DNA of 64,000 nt from Clostridia bacterium (GTDB taxonomy: Bacteria; Bacillota; Clostridia; Christensenellales; Borkfalkiaceae), in contig JAFVYV010000010.1 in the NCBI GenBank assembly GCA_017508485.1, positions 41,067 to 105,066 on the forward strand, in the 5' to 3' direction. This document shows positions 24,817 through 32,660 of this stretch, in pieces; position 1 is the stretch's first letter; every line of letters begins with the position of its first letter. The position numbers and the translations under genes were made by a program. A model generated the notes under the pieces. The model ran no database searches and was not told the DNA's origin. It saw only the letters and a list, made by a program, of their open reading frames with translations.

Positions 24817-25511
24817 TTTTGACCCCTTTTATAACCCCTTAAATAAGAAATTAACGCTTTTGCTGAATTTTCAGGAAGTTCTATTACGCTTTTTCCTATT
24901 CGGTCGGTCGTGTGTGCGTCCGAATCAACTAATATATAATAATCTTGGTATTTATCGTACCACTCACCCGTTGCTCTTGTTGAAAGTTCAATTACGTGGA
25001 ATTCTTCCGTTATAGCACCTAATATTTGTAGCATACTGTTTGCATCTCTATCAATATGTGCAGGGATTGCTATTCCGTTATGCTCTTTTACTAAGTTATA
25101 AACTTTGTGTGAAGGAATTTCAGCATTTGTTAAAAGTAGCCTTTCTTCTTCACCTATAACGTTGTCGTCTTCGTCATAAAAATATTGATTACCGTAAATT
25201 TCCGGTCTATTTTTTATGTTCAAAAACTCAATTTTATCGTAACACGCTTTCAAATCTTCAAAACTTTCAAATAAACATAATATATGTATTTCTTCGGCAG
25301 TTTGAAGTTCAAACGCAGGGATTACCGTTACTCCGTAAAACTCACCTGCTTTTAAGGCAACTTCTACGTTTCCTATGGCGTTATGGTCGGCTATTGCAAC
25401 CATATCTAAACCGTTTAGTTTTGCCAAACCTACAATATCAACCGGTGTCATATCCTTTTCTGCACAAGGGGATAACCCGCTATGGATATGAAAGTCGTAC
25501 TTAAGTTTCAT
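24813..25511 (-). CDS. PHP-domain phosphoesterase in the hydrogenase operon
   Basis: This 232-residue protein belongs to the PHP (polymerase and histidinol phosphatase) family of metal-dependent phosphoesterases. Motifs are DFHIHSGLSPCAEKDMTP (residues about 6-23, two His ligands), AIADHNAIGNVE near 39, IPAHIDRDANSM near 148 and DSDAHTTDRIGK near 195. Its start overlaps the DRTGG gene by 11 bases and its end overlaps the GHKL gene by four. The substrate is unknown; the neighbours suggest it acts in a regulatory circuit, possibly as a phosphatase. Confidence 0.85.
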   Translation of the reverse strand: MKLKYDFHIHSGLSPCAEKDMTPVDIVGLAKLNGLDMVAIADHNAIGNVEVALKAGEFYGVTVIPAFELQTAEEIHILCLFESFEDLKACYDKIEFLNIKNRPEIYGNQYFYDEDDNVIGEEERLLLTNAEIPSHKVYNLVKEHNGIAIPAHIDRDANSMLQILGAITEEFHVIELSTRATGEWYDKYQDYYILVDSDAHTTDRIGKSVIELPENSAKALISYLRGYKRGQK

Positions 25512-25827
25512 CTAAATACCTTTTGATTGCGTTAAATACGTCGTATTCCGTTTTTATAAGGTTAATTTCTTGTTGTTTGGCCTTTTCTATTATACTTTCA
25601 TCAACCGTTGCGCCTTCGCAAACGACTACTACTGCTACGTCGGTTAAGGTTGCTACTGCTAAAATGTTTACGTTGGTCATAATGGTAAACCACGCTGAAT
25701 CTTCAGGCGCTCTACCCATTACGAAACTTAGTAAGTCACCTGCATAGCCAGTTGCAACTTCTTTTTCTCCGTTAGCAATATTAAGTTTGTTTGCATTTAA
25801 TAATTCTGCTAGTTGATTTACAGTCAT
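25501..25827 (-). CDS. DRTGG-domain protein, second copy
   Basis: This 108-residue protein matches the DRTGG fold, with VATGYAGDLLSFVMG (about 25-39), AWFTIMTNVNILAVATLTD (about 45-63), VVVVCEGATVD and a C-terminal helix. DRTGG domains occur in phosphotransacetylase and regulatory proteins and probably bind nucleotides or related ligands. It lies just after the sensory hydrogenase gene. The operon contains another paralogue at 27518-27862. Confidence 0.78.
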   Translation of the reverse strand: MTVNQLAELLNANKLNIANGEKEVATGYAGDLLSFVMGRAPEDSAWFTIMTNVNILAVATLTDVAVVVVCEGATVDESIIEKAKQQEINLIKTEYDVFNAIKRYLDET

Positions 25828-25830
25828 ATT

Positions 25831-27072
25831 TTACCTATCAAGCATTAAACATTTTGAGTCTTTAGGAATTTTTCCGTTTACTATATCTTCACAAAAAGCC
25901 CTACAACTTGGAGCACCACATAAACCACAATCGCTTTGTGGTAAAGTGCTGTAAAGATTTTGTATTTCTAACATTTTGTTAAATACTTGTTGTCTATCTT
26001 CTACCGGTTTTGATTTTGACGTATAGTCTGGCTCTTCTTCCCACTTATAATAGTCAAAAGATTTGCCTACGTCTGTAAGAGTGTTTGCAGTTTGTGGGAA
26101 TTTGCTACGAAGTCCCCTTAATCTTGCCCTTGCTACAAAAGGATTTTCTACGTTTAGTACACCACCTACACAACCACTTATACAAGCGTTTAATTCAATA
26201 AAATCAACGTCGCTAAGTGAACCGTCTTCAATAGAGTTTAGTATGTCTATTACGTTTTCAATTCCGTCTGCTGCAAGATATTTAGGTCTTCCTGCACCGA
26301 TTGCTTCACCACTTGATGCAGCCCAGTTTAGGCCAAGCACACCCATTTTTGATAGTTTTTCCGGTTCTTCTATCTTTTTCATTTCAGGAAGGAGTTTCAT
26401 ATATACTTCAGATATTGCAAGCACACCGTCAACTAACGGTTTTTTAACCCCTATTCCCGCTTTTAATGCAAAAACTTTTGCTGGACACGGCGAAATGAAA
26501 AATACGCCGATATCTTCTTCCGGTATGCCCTTTTCTATTGCGCCTTCTCTTGCAAGTTTTGCCGCAACGTCAACCGGTGCTAAAAGTTTTAACAAATTGT
26601 CTTTTAAGTTTTTGTACTTTGCGTATACAAGTTCAAGAACTGCAGGACAAGCCGTGCTTATTACCGGTTTTTTGATAACTTCTTTATTAAGTAGTACTTG
26701 AGTTGCGTGTGAACAAAGTTCTGCGCCTCTGCCTACTTCAAAAACTTCATCAAAGCCTAACCTTTTTAAACCTGTTAATACGTAATTTACGTCTTTTAAG
26801 TTGTTAAATTGACCGTAAAGTGATGGCGCTGGTAAAGCAATTTTATACTTGAAGTCGTTTATTACTTCAAACTTATCATAACTTGCGATTTTTGCTTGGT
26901 GCGGACAAAGTCTAACACATTCGCCACAGCCAATGCACTTATCGTAAATTACACTTGCTTTTCCGTTCCTTACACGGATTGCTTGAGTTGGACACCTTTT
27001 CATACAAGTGACGCAACCTTTACAACGTTCGCTGTTAAGCATTACCGTGTGTAAACTTTTTAGTCTATCCAT
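25831..27072 (-). CDS. Sensory-type [FeFe] hydrogenase homologue with altered H-cluster motifs
   Basis: This 413-residue protein has two N-terminal [4Fe-4S] sites (CKGCVTCMKRCPTQA; CIGCGECVRLCPHQA), a compact H-cluster domain, and a C-terminal four-Cys Fe-S domain (CGLCGAPSCRAFCED). Its L1 reads STACPAV instead of TSCCPxW: the first Cys, the proton relay of catalytic enzymes, is Ala. L2 reads SPCPAK and L3 ELNACISGCVGG, keeping the four Cys that hold the H-cluster. The L1 substitution and the size fit sensory (group C/D) hydrogenases. It lacks the PAS and kinase domains of group C, so it resembles group D. I infer H2 or redox sensing linked to the neighbouring GHKL, DRTGG and PHP proteins. 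Confidence 0.85.
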   Translation of the reverse strand: MDRLKSLHTVMLNSERCKGCVTCMKRCPTQAIRVRNGKASVIYDKCIGCGECVRLCPHQAKIASYDKFEVINDFKYKIALPAPSLYGQFNNLKDVNYVLTGLKRLGFDEVFEVGRGAELCSHATQVLLNKEVIKKPVISTACPAVLELVYAKYKNLKDNLLKLLAPVDVAAKLAREGAIEKGIPEEDIGVFFISPCPAKVFALKAGIGVKKPLVDGVLAISEVYMKLLPEMKKIEEPEKLSKMGVLGLNWAASSGEAIGAGRPKYLAADGIENVIDILNSIEDGSLSDVDFIELNACISGCVGGVLNVENPFVARARLRGLRSKFPQTANTLTDVGKSFDYYKWEEEPDYTSKSKPVEDRQQVFNKMLEIQNLYSTLPQSDCGLCGAPSCRAFCEDIVNGKIPKDSKCLMLDR

Positions 27073-27094
27073 AACTTTACCTTATTTTACTTTT

Positions 27095-27517
27095 CTAATG
27101 TAAATTGGTTATAAGGGTTACGGTCGTGCCCTTACCAACCTCACTTTCTACTATGCATTCGTCCGAATGCTTTTTCATGTTGGGAAGACCCATTCCGGCA
27201 CCGAAGCCTAACTGTCTTATATCGTCAGACGCCGTTGAATAACCCGGTTTCATTGCTAAGTTGATATCGGCAATTCCTTTGCCTGTGTCAATTAACTTTA
27301 CAACTACTTTGTCAACGTATATGTCGACAAGTGCCTTTCCACCATTTGCGTGTATTACCATGTTAATTTCGCCTTCATACATAGCAATCGCTACACGCTT
27401 GACATCGTCCGGATTGATGCCCATTTCTTTTAAACACGCTTTAACTTTTGCAGTCGCCGTACCTGCTGATACGAAGTTGCGTCCGTCAACGTCAAATTCT
27501 AAATGTATTTTTTCCAT
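27095..27517 (-). CDS. Anti-sigma-factor-like GHKL ATPase
   Basis: This 140-residue protein has an anti-sigma/RsbW-like ATPase core: RVAIAMYEGEINMVIHANGG (N box, about 41-60), DTGKGIAD near 77 and the G2 region QLGFGAGMGLPNMKKHSDEC (about 101-120). RsbW-type proteins phosphorylate Ser on antagonist proteins and bind sigma factors. It lies directly after the first DRTGG gene, with no intervening base, and just before the sensory hydrogenase gene. It is the second GHKL protein in the operon. No RsbV-like antagonist or dedicated sigma gene is present nearby. Confidence 0.82.
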   Translation of the reverse strand: MEKIHLEFDVDGRNFVSAGTATAKVKACLKEMGINPDDVKRVAIAMYEGEINMVIHANGGKALVDIYVDKVVVKLIDTGKGIADINLAMKPGYSTASDDIRQLGFGAGMGLPNMKKHSDECIVESEVGKGTTVTLITNLH

Positions 27518-27862
27518 TTAGTTTCCTGAAATAAGCCCTTCTTTATATAATATTCCACAAGCAGAAAACATTCTATGTGGCGTACGTACCATTACTATGT
27601 CTTTTGCTTTTGCAAGTTCAATAGTTTCTTCATCAGGCATCTTGTTCCTAACGAAAACGATACATAATACGTCTATCATTTCTGCCGTACGTACAACTTG
27701 TGGATTACATAGACCAGTAATTAATACTGCTTGGTCTTTTGTATATGCCAACACGTCGCTCATCATATCCGAACCACATGCTGAAATTACTTCTCTATCC
27801 GCTAAGTCTTCTCTGCAAATGATTGAGCCGTGTAACACTTCTGCAATCTCTCTTATTCTCAT
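27518..27862 (-). CDS. DRTGG-domain protein, first copy
   Basis: This 114-residue paralogue of the other DRTGG protein in this operon shows DREVISACGSDMMSDVLAYT (about 22-41), AVLITGLCNPQVVRTAEMID (about 45-64) and KAKDIVMVRTPHRMFSACGI near the end. A CGSDMMSDV segment takes the place of the usual GYAGDLLSDV. It lies between the NuoE-like gene and the anti-sigma-like gene. Ligand binding or regulatory partnership is inferred. Confidence 0.75.
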   Translation of the reverse strand: MRIREIAEVLHGSIICREDLADREVISACGSDMMSDVLAYTKDQAVLITGLCNPQVVRTAEMIDVLCIVFVRNKMPDEETIELAKAKDIVMVRTPHRMFSACGILYKEGLISGN

Positions 27863-27890
27863 AAGTTGCTCCTTAATTTAAGCCCGTCGC

Positions 27891-28382
27891 TTAGTTGTAT
27901 TTTGATAAAATTCCTTCTACGTCTGCTGGTACTACTTTACCATAAACGTCATCGTTAACAGTTAATACTGGTGCTAAACCACAGCAACCGATACATCTTG
28001 TTGCGTCTAATGAGAACTTTCCGTCAGGTGTAATTCCACCAGTTGGGATATTTAATTGCTTTTCAATTTCTGCAATTACGTCACCAGCGCCTTTTACGTA
28101 ACAAGCTGTTCCTAAACATACTGCAACTTTATATTTTCCCTTTGGTACTAAAGAGAATTGTGAATAAAACGTTGCTACACCGTACACTTCTGATAGTGGT
28201 ACGCCAATTTCTTCTGCAACGATAATTTGTACTTCACGTGGAAGATATTCGTAAATTCCTTGTGCTATTTGTAATGCAGGCATTAATGCACCTTTTTGGC
28301 CTTTTAATTCTTGTAATTTTTCTCTTAAAAGTTTTTCTTGTTCAGGTGTGCCTTTGAATGGTAATGTCGTTTGCTTAGCCAT
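27891..28382 (-). CDS. hydC: NAD(P)H-dependent hydrogenase subunit, HydC/HndA (NuoE-like)
   Basis: This 163-residue thioredoxin-like [2Fe-2S] subunit has GVPLSEVYGVATFYSQFSLV (about 61-80), CLGTACYVKGAG (first two Cys, about 89-100) and ATRCIGCCGLAPVLTVND (about 127-144). It carries electrons between the flavin and iron-sulfur subunits. It is the first gene of the operon, with a ribosome site GGAGGT just upstream and a good promoter. Placing NuoE first, NuoF and HydA last and the regulatory genes in between is consistent across relatives I know of in Clostridia. Confidence 0.93.
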   Translation of the reverse strand: MAKQTTLPFKGTPEQEKLLREKLQELKGQKGALMPALQIAQGIYEYLPREVQIIVAEEIGVPLSEVYGVATFYSQFSLVPKGKYKVAVCLGTACYVKGAGDVIAEIEKQLNIPTGGITPDGKFSLDATRCIGCCGLAPVLTVNDDVYGKVVPADVEGILSKYN

Positions 28383-28455
28383 CTTAACCTCCGCTATTTA
28401 TAAAAATTTTTTATTTTTCTTGACTATTACGGAATACAATAATCCGTTCTAAATT

Positions 28456-28484
28456 ATTTTATCACAATAAAGTTTTAATTGCAA
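28456..28484 (-). promoter_or_regulatory. Promoter of the hydrogenase operon
   Basis: On the minus strand, TTGCAA is 17 bases from TAAAAT, with TGTGA directly before the -10. An ACGGA...TCCGT imperfect inverted repeat lies just downstream of the start point (about 28427-28447) and could be an operator, but I do not recognise a Rex site. Confidence 0.7.
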
Positions 28485-28518
28485 GGGTTTTTCTTCTTTT
28501 TAAACCCCTTTTTTTACA

Positions 28519-28550
28519 AAAAAAAGAACTTGCTTTTTTATGGCAAGTTC
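28519..28550 (-). terminator. Terminator after nrdR
   Basis: GAACTTGC (28526-28533) and GCAAGTTC (28543-28550) form an 8-bp stem with a 9-base loop, followed on the minus strand by a long T run. It lies 16 bases past the nrdR stop. Confidence 0.88.
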
Positions 28551-28566
28551 TAATAATTAAAACACT

Positions 28567-29037
28567 TTATTTTTGTTTGTTTTCACCCTTTTTTAACATC
28601 TCTTCAAGTTCGCTCATAAATGCTGAAATGTCCTTAAACGAACGGTAAACTGATGCAAACCTTACGTAGGCTACTTCATCAATTTCTTTTAACCCTTCCA
28701 TTACCATTTCACCAATTTCTTTACTAGTGATTTCTTGGTCTAAAGAGTTGTATATTCTTTTTTGAATATCATCAACTAATTTGTCAATCTTAAACATAGG
28801 TACAGGGCGCTTTTCACACGCTCTTATGATACCACTTTTGATTTTTGACGCATCAAAAGCCTGTCTATTACCACTTGCTTTTACAACTAAAACAGGCGTT
28901 GTTTCAATAGTTTCGTAAGTGGTGAAACGTTTGCCACAATTTATACACTCACGTCTTCTTCTAATCATTGTGCCTTCTTCAGTTAATCTTGAATCAATAA
29001 CCTTGCTGTCTAAATGACCACAATACATACACTTCAT
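28567..29037 (-). CDS. nrdR: Transcriptional repressor NrdR
   Basis: This 156-residue protein has the N-terminal zinc ribbon ([35 protein letters not shown]) and an ATP-cone domain from about residue 49 ([20 protein letters not shown]). NrdR senses ATP/dATP and represses ribonucleotide reductase genes. An AAGGGG ribosome site and a TGTTAAAAT promoter-like -10 lie upstream. No nrd operon is in the window. Confidence 0.96.
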   Translation of the reverse strand: MKCMYCGHLDSKVIDSRLTEEGTMIRRRRECINCGKRFTTYETIETTPVLVVKASGNRQAFDASKIKSGIIRACEKRPVPMFKIDKLVDDIQKRIYNSLDQEITSKEIGEMVMEGLKEIDEVAYVRFASVYRSFKDISAFMSELEEMLKKGENKQK

Positions 29038-29128
29038 AGTTAGTATCCCCTTCGTTTATAGGTATATTTTAACATTTTTTATTCGTTTTGTCTATATTTT
29101 TTTGAAATTTGCACAAATTAATTTACAA

Positions 29129-29428
29129 ATGGGACTTTTAATTTACGTTTTAGCAATAGTTTATTTTTTAGCAATAAATTTTTACGGCGTTTTTATGCTT
29201 GTTTTACAAAAAAAGCAAATAGATAAAGATGAAAAGGTTGATATTAAAGACGGTAAAATTTTGCTATCTGGTCTTCTTGGCGGTGCGCTTGGAATTTTTA
29301 TTTCTATGTTCATTTTAAAACACCATTTAAGAGACCTTTATATGATGGTTGTTATGCCACTTTTTGCCACCCTTTCTATCTTTTTACTCTATATGCTTTT
29401 TAGTGGTGGGTTTGGCGTTGTAATATAA
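29129..29428 (+). CDS. DUF1294 small membrane protein
   Basis: This membrane protein of about 99 residues has the DUF1294 arrangement: an N-terminal helix, then KKQIDKDEKVDIKDGKILLS, the glycine-rich SGLLGGALGIFISMFILKHH and a final helix. Function is unknown. I chose the ATG at 29129 (MGLLIYVL); a TTG at 29102 would add nine residues. Neither start has a strong ribosome site. It converges with clpX over a shared terminator. Confidence 0.72.
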   Translation: MGLLIYVLAIVYFLAINFYGVFMLVLQKKQIDKDEKVDIKDGKILLSGLLGGALGIFISMFILKHHLRDLYMMVVMPLFATLSIFLLYMLFSGGFGVVI

Positions 29429-29429
29429 A

Positions 29430-29457
29430 AAAAGGAACTGATTTTTCAGTTCCTTTT
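29430..29457. terminator. Bidirectional terminator between the DUF1294 gene and clpX
   Basis: AAAAGGAACTGA and TCAGTTCCTTTT form a perfect 12-bp stem with a 4-base loop and A/T runs on both sides, directly between the convergent stops. Confidence 0.9.
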
Positions 29458-29459
29458 AG

Positions 29460-30677
29460 TTATGCTGTTTTTTTGATTATTTTTGGTTCTTTTTTGTCTT
29501 TAACCACTTCTTCATCAATAATAACCTTTTCAATATCGTCGCTACCAGGTAGGTCGTACATTGTGTCTATCATAAGATTTTCAAATATTGTACGAAGTCC
29601 TCTTGCACCCGTTTTTAGTTCTATTGCACGTTTTGCAACTGCTTCAACTGCACCGTCGGTTATTTCAAGTTCTACGTTGTCAAAACCGATTAGTTTTTTG
29701 TATTGCTTTACAAGTGCGTTCTTTGGCTCTGTCATAATTTTAACAAGCGCATTTTCATCTAACGGATTTAGACTTACCGTTATTGGAATTCTACCAACGA
29801 ATTCTGGTATTAAACCGTATTTAATAAGGTCTTCTGGTTGAACTTCGTGCAGGAATTTGCCCTTGTTGTCCCCTGTTTTTGCAGACACGTTGCCACCAAA
29901 ACCTAATGATGAATTTTCCTTTCTTTTACCGATGATATCGTCAAGCCCAACAAATGCGCCACCACATATAAATAGTATGTTAGTGGTGTCAATTTTTATA
30001 TTTTCTTGATGTGGGTGTTTTCTACCACCTTGTGGTGGTACTGAGGCAACCGTACTTTCAATTATTTTTAATAATGCTTGTTGTACGCCTTCGCCTGAAA
30101 CATCACGGGTTATTGAAACGTTTTCACTCTTTCTTGCAATTTTGTCTATTTCATCAATATACACTATGCCCATTTGAGCCTTTTCTATATCATAGTCGGC
30201 TGCTTGGATAAGTTTTAACAAAATATTTTCAACGTCTTCGCCTACGTAACCGGCTTCGGTTAAAGTGGTTGCATCACAAGATGCAAACGGTACGTCTAAA
30301 ATTCTTGCTAAAGTTTTTGCAAGTAAAGTTTTGCCACTACCAGTTGGACCTAAAACTAAAATGTTGCTTTTGTCTATTTCAACTTCATCATCTTTTTTGA
30401 TGCTGGTTATTCTTTTATAGTGGTTATATACGGCAACGGAAAGCGTCTTTTTTGCTTCGTCTTGTCCTATAACGTAATCGTCAAGTTTTGCCTTGATTTC
30501 TTGTGGTTTTAATAAAGAAAATTTCTTGCTTAGTTTTACGCTATTTTCCTTTAAAATTTCTTGACAAATTTCTATACATTCATCACAAATGTATGAGCCA
30601 CTTGGACCTGCTATAAGATTTTTAACTTCGCTCTTTTCCCTACCGCAAAATGAACAAACTTCTTCGTTTTCTTTCAT
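29460..30677 (-). CDS. clpX: ATP-dependent Clp protease ATP-binding subunit ClpX
   Basis: This 405-residue AAA+ unfoldase has an N-terminal zinc finger ([14 protein letters not shown], then CDECIEIC), Walker [17 protein letters not shown] (about 111-126), Walker [16 protein letters not shown] (about 171-185) and the C-terminal [11 protein letters not shown] near 313. It recognises tagged proteins, unfolds them and feeds them to ClpP. It follows clpP and tig in a conserved order. Length is normal. Confidence 0.97.
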   Translation of the reverse strand: MKENEEVCSFCGREKSEVKNLIAGPSGSYICDECIEICQEILKENSVKLSKKFSLLKPQEIKAKLDDYVIGQDEAKKTLSVAVYNHYKRITSIKKDDEVEIDKSNILVLGPTGSGKTLLAKTLARILDVPFASCDATTLTEAGYVGEDVENILLKLIQAADYDIEKAQMGIVYIDEIDKIARKSENVSITRDVSGEGVQQALLKIIESTVASVPPQGGRKHPHQENIKIDTTNILFICGGAFVGLDDIIGKRKENSSLGFGGNVSAKTGDNKGKFLHEVQPEDLIKYGLIPEFVGRIPITVSLNPLDENALVKIMTEPKNALVKQYKKLIGFDNVELEITDGAVEAVAKRAIELKTGARGLRTIFENLMIDTMYDLPGSDDIEKVIIDEEVVKDKKEPKIIKKTA

Positions 30678-30693
30678 TAAAGTCTCCGTTTAA

Positions 30694-31290
30694 TTATGGT
30701 CTTTGATAAAAAATTTCATCAATTAAGCCGTATTCTCTTGCTTCTTCGGCTGATAGATAATTGTCCCTATCAGTATCCTTTTCAACTTGTTCGTAAGGCT
30801 TACCACTATTTTGTGATAAAATAGTGTTTAGGCGCTTTTTAGTTCTCATAATATGGTCGGCTTGGATTTTAATATCACTTGCTTGACCTTGTGCGCCACC
30901 TAACGGTTGGTGAATCATAATTTCGCTGTTTGGAAGAGCGTATCTTTTGCCTTTTGTTCCGCTTGAAAGAAGAAATGCACCCATACTTGCTGCTAAACCT
31001 ATACAAATGGTCGTTACGTCACATTTGATATAGTTTATCGTATCGTATATTGCTAAACCGGCAGTTACACTTCCACCTGGGCTGTTAATATATAAACAAA
31101 TATCTTTATTTGGGTCTTTGCCTTCTGAGTAGATAAGTTGCGCAACTACTGCGTCTGCTACTTGGTCGTTAATTTCACCCGTTAAAAAGATAATTCTGTC
31201 TTCTAACAGTCTTGAGTATATGTCATAACTTCTTTCGCCTTTACTCGTTTGTTCTACAACGTAAGGTACTACGGTATTTCTTTCTATCAT
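30694..31290 (-). CDS. clpP: ATP-dependent Clp protease proteolytic subunit ClpP
   Basis: This 198-residue serine protease has the catalytic Ser in [14 protein letters not shown] (about residue 101), the His in [11 protein letters not shown] (about 126) and the Asp in the [12 protein letters not shown] region (about 175). Fourteen subunits form the double-ring chamber. It lies between tig and clpX in one operon with short gaps. Confidence 0.97.
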   Translation of the reverse strand: MIERNTVVPYVVEQTSKGERSYDIYSRLLEDRIIFLTGEINDQVADAVVAQLIYSEGKDPNKDICLYINSPGGSVTAGLAIYDTINYIKCDVTTICIGLAASMGAFLLSSGTKGKRYALPNSEIMIHQPLGGAQGQASDIKIQADHIMRTKKRLNTILSQNSGKPYEQVEKDTDRDNYLSAEEAREYGLIDEIFYQRP

Positions 31291-31302
31291 TTTTCACCTA
31301 AA

Positions 31303-32589
31303 CTATTTTATTTCGTTTTCCTTCTTTAAGAAGTCAAATAATTTTTTAATAATAATATCGTTCTTGATGTATTCTACTTGCTTTGTATCCATCTTTTCAC
31401 TAACGTCAATTGGCTTTTTGCCTTGCTTTTCAGCCATTTCGTTAATTCTATTTTGAATTTCTTCTTCACTAGCATCAATCTTTTCAGCATCTAAAATTGC
31501 ACCGATTACGAATTGTGATTTAAGCATTTCTCTTGCTTGACCTTCAAAATTCTTTCTGTAATCAGTCATTGTGATGTTCATATATTTTAAGTAGTCTTCA
31601 AGTTTTAAGCCTTGGTACATCATTCTGTATTCCATATCTTGTACCATGCTGTCAATTTGGTCTTCAACTACGCTATCGTTTAATTCAACTTGGCTGTCGT
31701 CAGCGATAAACTTAATCATTTTGTTTTCAAGTTCTCTTTCTGCTCTGTCAGCGTTCATCTTTTCTAAACGTTCTTTAGTTTCTGCTTTGTAGGCTTCTAA
31801 ACTTTCAGCACCGGCTGCTTCCTTAATAAATTCATCGTTAACTTCAGGAAGTTCAGTCTTCTTGATTTCGTGTAGTTTAACGTGGAATACTGCATCTTTA
31901 CCCTTTAAGTTTTCTGCATGGTATTCTTCAGGGAATTTAACCAAAATATCTCTTTCTTCACCGATAGCCATACCAACTACTTGGTCTTCAAAACCTGGAA
32001 TAAATTGTCCGCTACCTAAAGTTAAAGGTTGCTTTTCCGCCGTGCCACCGTCAAACTTAACGCCGTCAACTGAACCAGAGTAGTCAATGATTACGTTGTC
32101 GCCGTTTTCACATGCTCTATCAGTTACGTCAATTAGTCTTGAATTTCTTTCCCTAAGTCTCTTAATTTCTTCTTCAATATCCTTGTCTTCTACATTATAC
32201 TCAACTTTATCAAACTTTATACCTTTGTATGCGCCAAGTTTTACTTCAGGCTTTACTGGTACTGTTACTAATAAAGTGATACCCTTTTCAGTAATCTTTT
32301 CAATTTCTAAATTAGGTCTTGCAATAACTTCAATAGATGGTTCTTTGTCTAATACTTCGCCATAATATTTAGGAAAACTGTCGTTAATAGCATCTTCAAA
32401 GAAAATTCCTACGCCATAAGCGTTTTCTAAAACTTTCATAGGAACTTTACCCTTTCTAAATCCTTGCATTGAATATTGACCCTTAGTTTTGTTGTATGCA
32501 TTTTCTCTTGCTTGTTGCCATTCCTTTGCGTCTAAGGTAATGTGAATCTTTACTGAATTCTTTTCAGCCTTTTCAAATTTATATTTCAT
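31303..32589 (-). CDS. tig: Trigger factor
   Basis: This 428-residue ribosome-bound chaperone and peptidyl-prolyl isomerase has three domains. The ribosome-binding domain contains QGFRKGKVPMKVLENAYG (about 43-60), the FKBP-type domain contains NVIIDYSGSVDGVKFDGG (about 163-180) and FPEEYHAENLKGKDAVF, and the helical C-terminal domain is substrate-binding. Length matches the family. It starts the tig-clpP-clpX operon, with a ribosome site (AGGAGAG) and a promoter upstream. Confidence 0.96.
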   Translation of the reverse strand: MKYKFEKAEKNSVKIHITLDAKEWQQARENAYNKTKGQYSMQGFRKGKVPMKVLENAYGVGIFFEDAINDSFPKYYGEVLDKEPSIEVIARPNLEIEKITEKGITLLVTVPVKPEVKLGAYKGIKFDKVEYNVEDKDIEEEIKRLRERNSRLIDVTDRACENGDNVIIDYSGSVDGVKFDGGTAEKQPLTLGSGQFIPGFEDQVVGMAIGEERDILVKFPEEYHAENLKGKDAVFHVKLHEIKKTELPEVNDEFIKEAAGAESLEAYKAETKERLEKMNADRAERELENKMIKFIADDSQVELNDSVVEDQIDSMVQDMEYRMMYQGLKLEDYLKYMNITMTDYRKNFEGQAREMLKSQFVIGAILDAEKIDASEEEIQNRINEMAEKQGKKPIDVSEKMDTKQVEYIKNDIIIKKLFDFLKKENEIK

Positions 32590-32626
32590 AATACTCTCCT
32601 ATTATTTATTCTTTTGATTCTTAAAT

Positions 32627-32654
32627 ATTTTACCACAGTTTTAAAAAAAAGCAA
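32627..32654 (-). promoter_or_regulatory. Promoter of the tig-clpP-clpX operon
   Basis: On the minus strand, TTGCTT is 16 bases from TAAAAT, with TGTGG directly before the -10. It lies in the 71-base gap between tig and rqcH. Confidence 0.6.
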
Positions 32655-32660
32655 ATAGTT

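Noticed and set aside
28427..28450. Possible Rex (redox repressor) site at the hydrogenase promoter
   Set aside because: The ACGGA/TCCGT inverted repeat does not match the TTGTTAA/TTGTGAA Rex box; I noted only a weak repeat.
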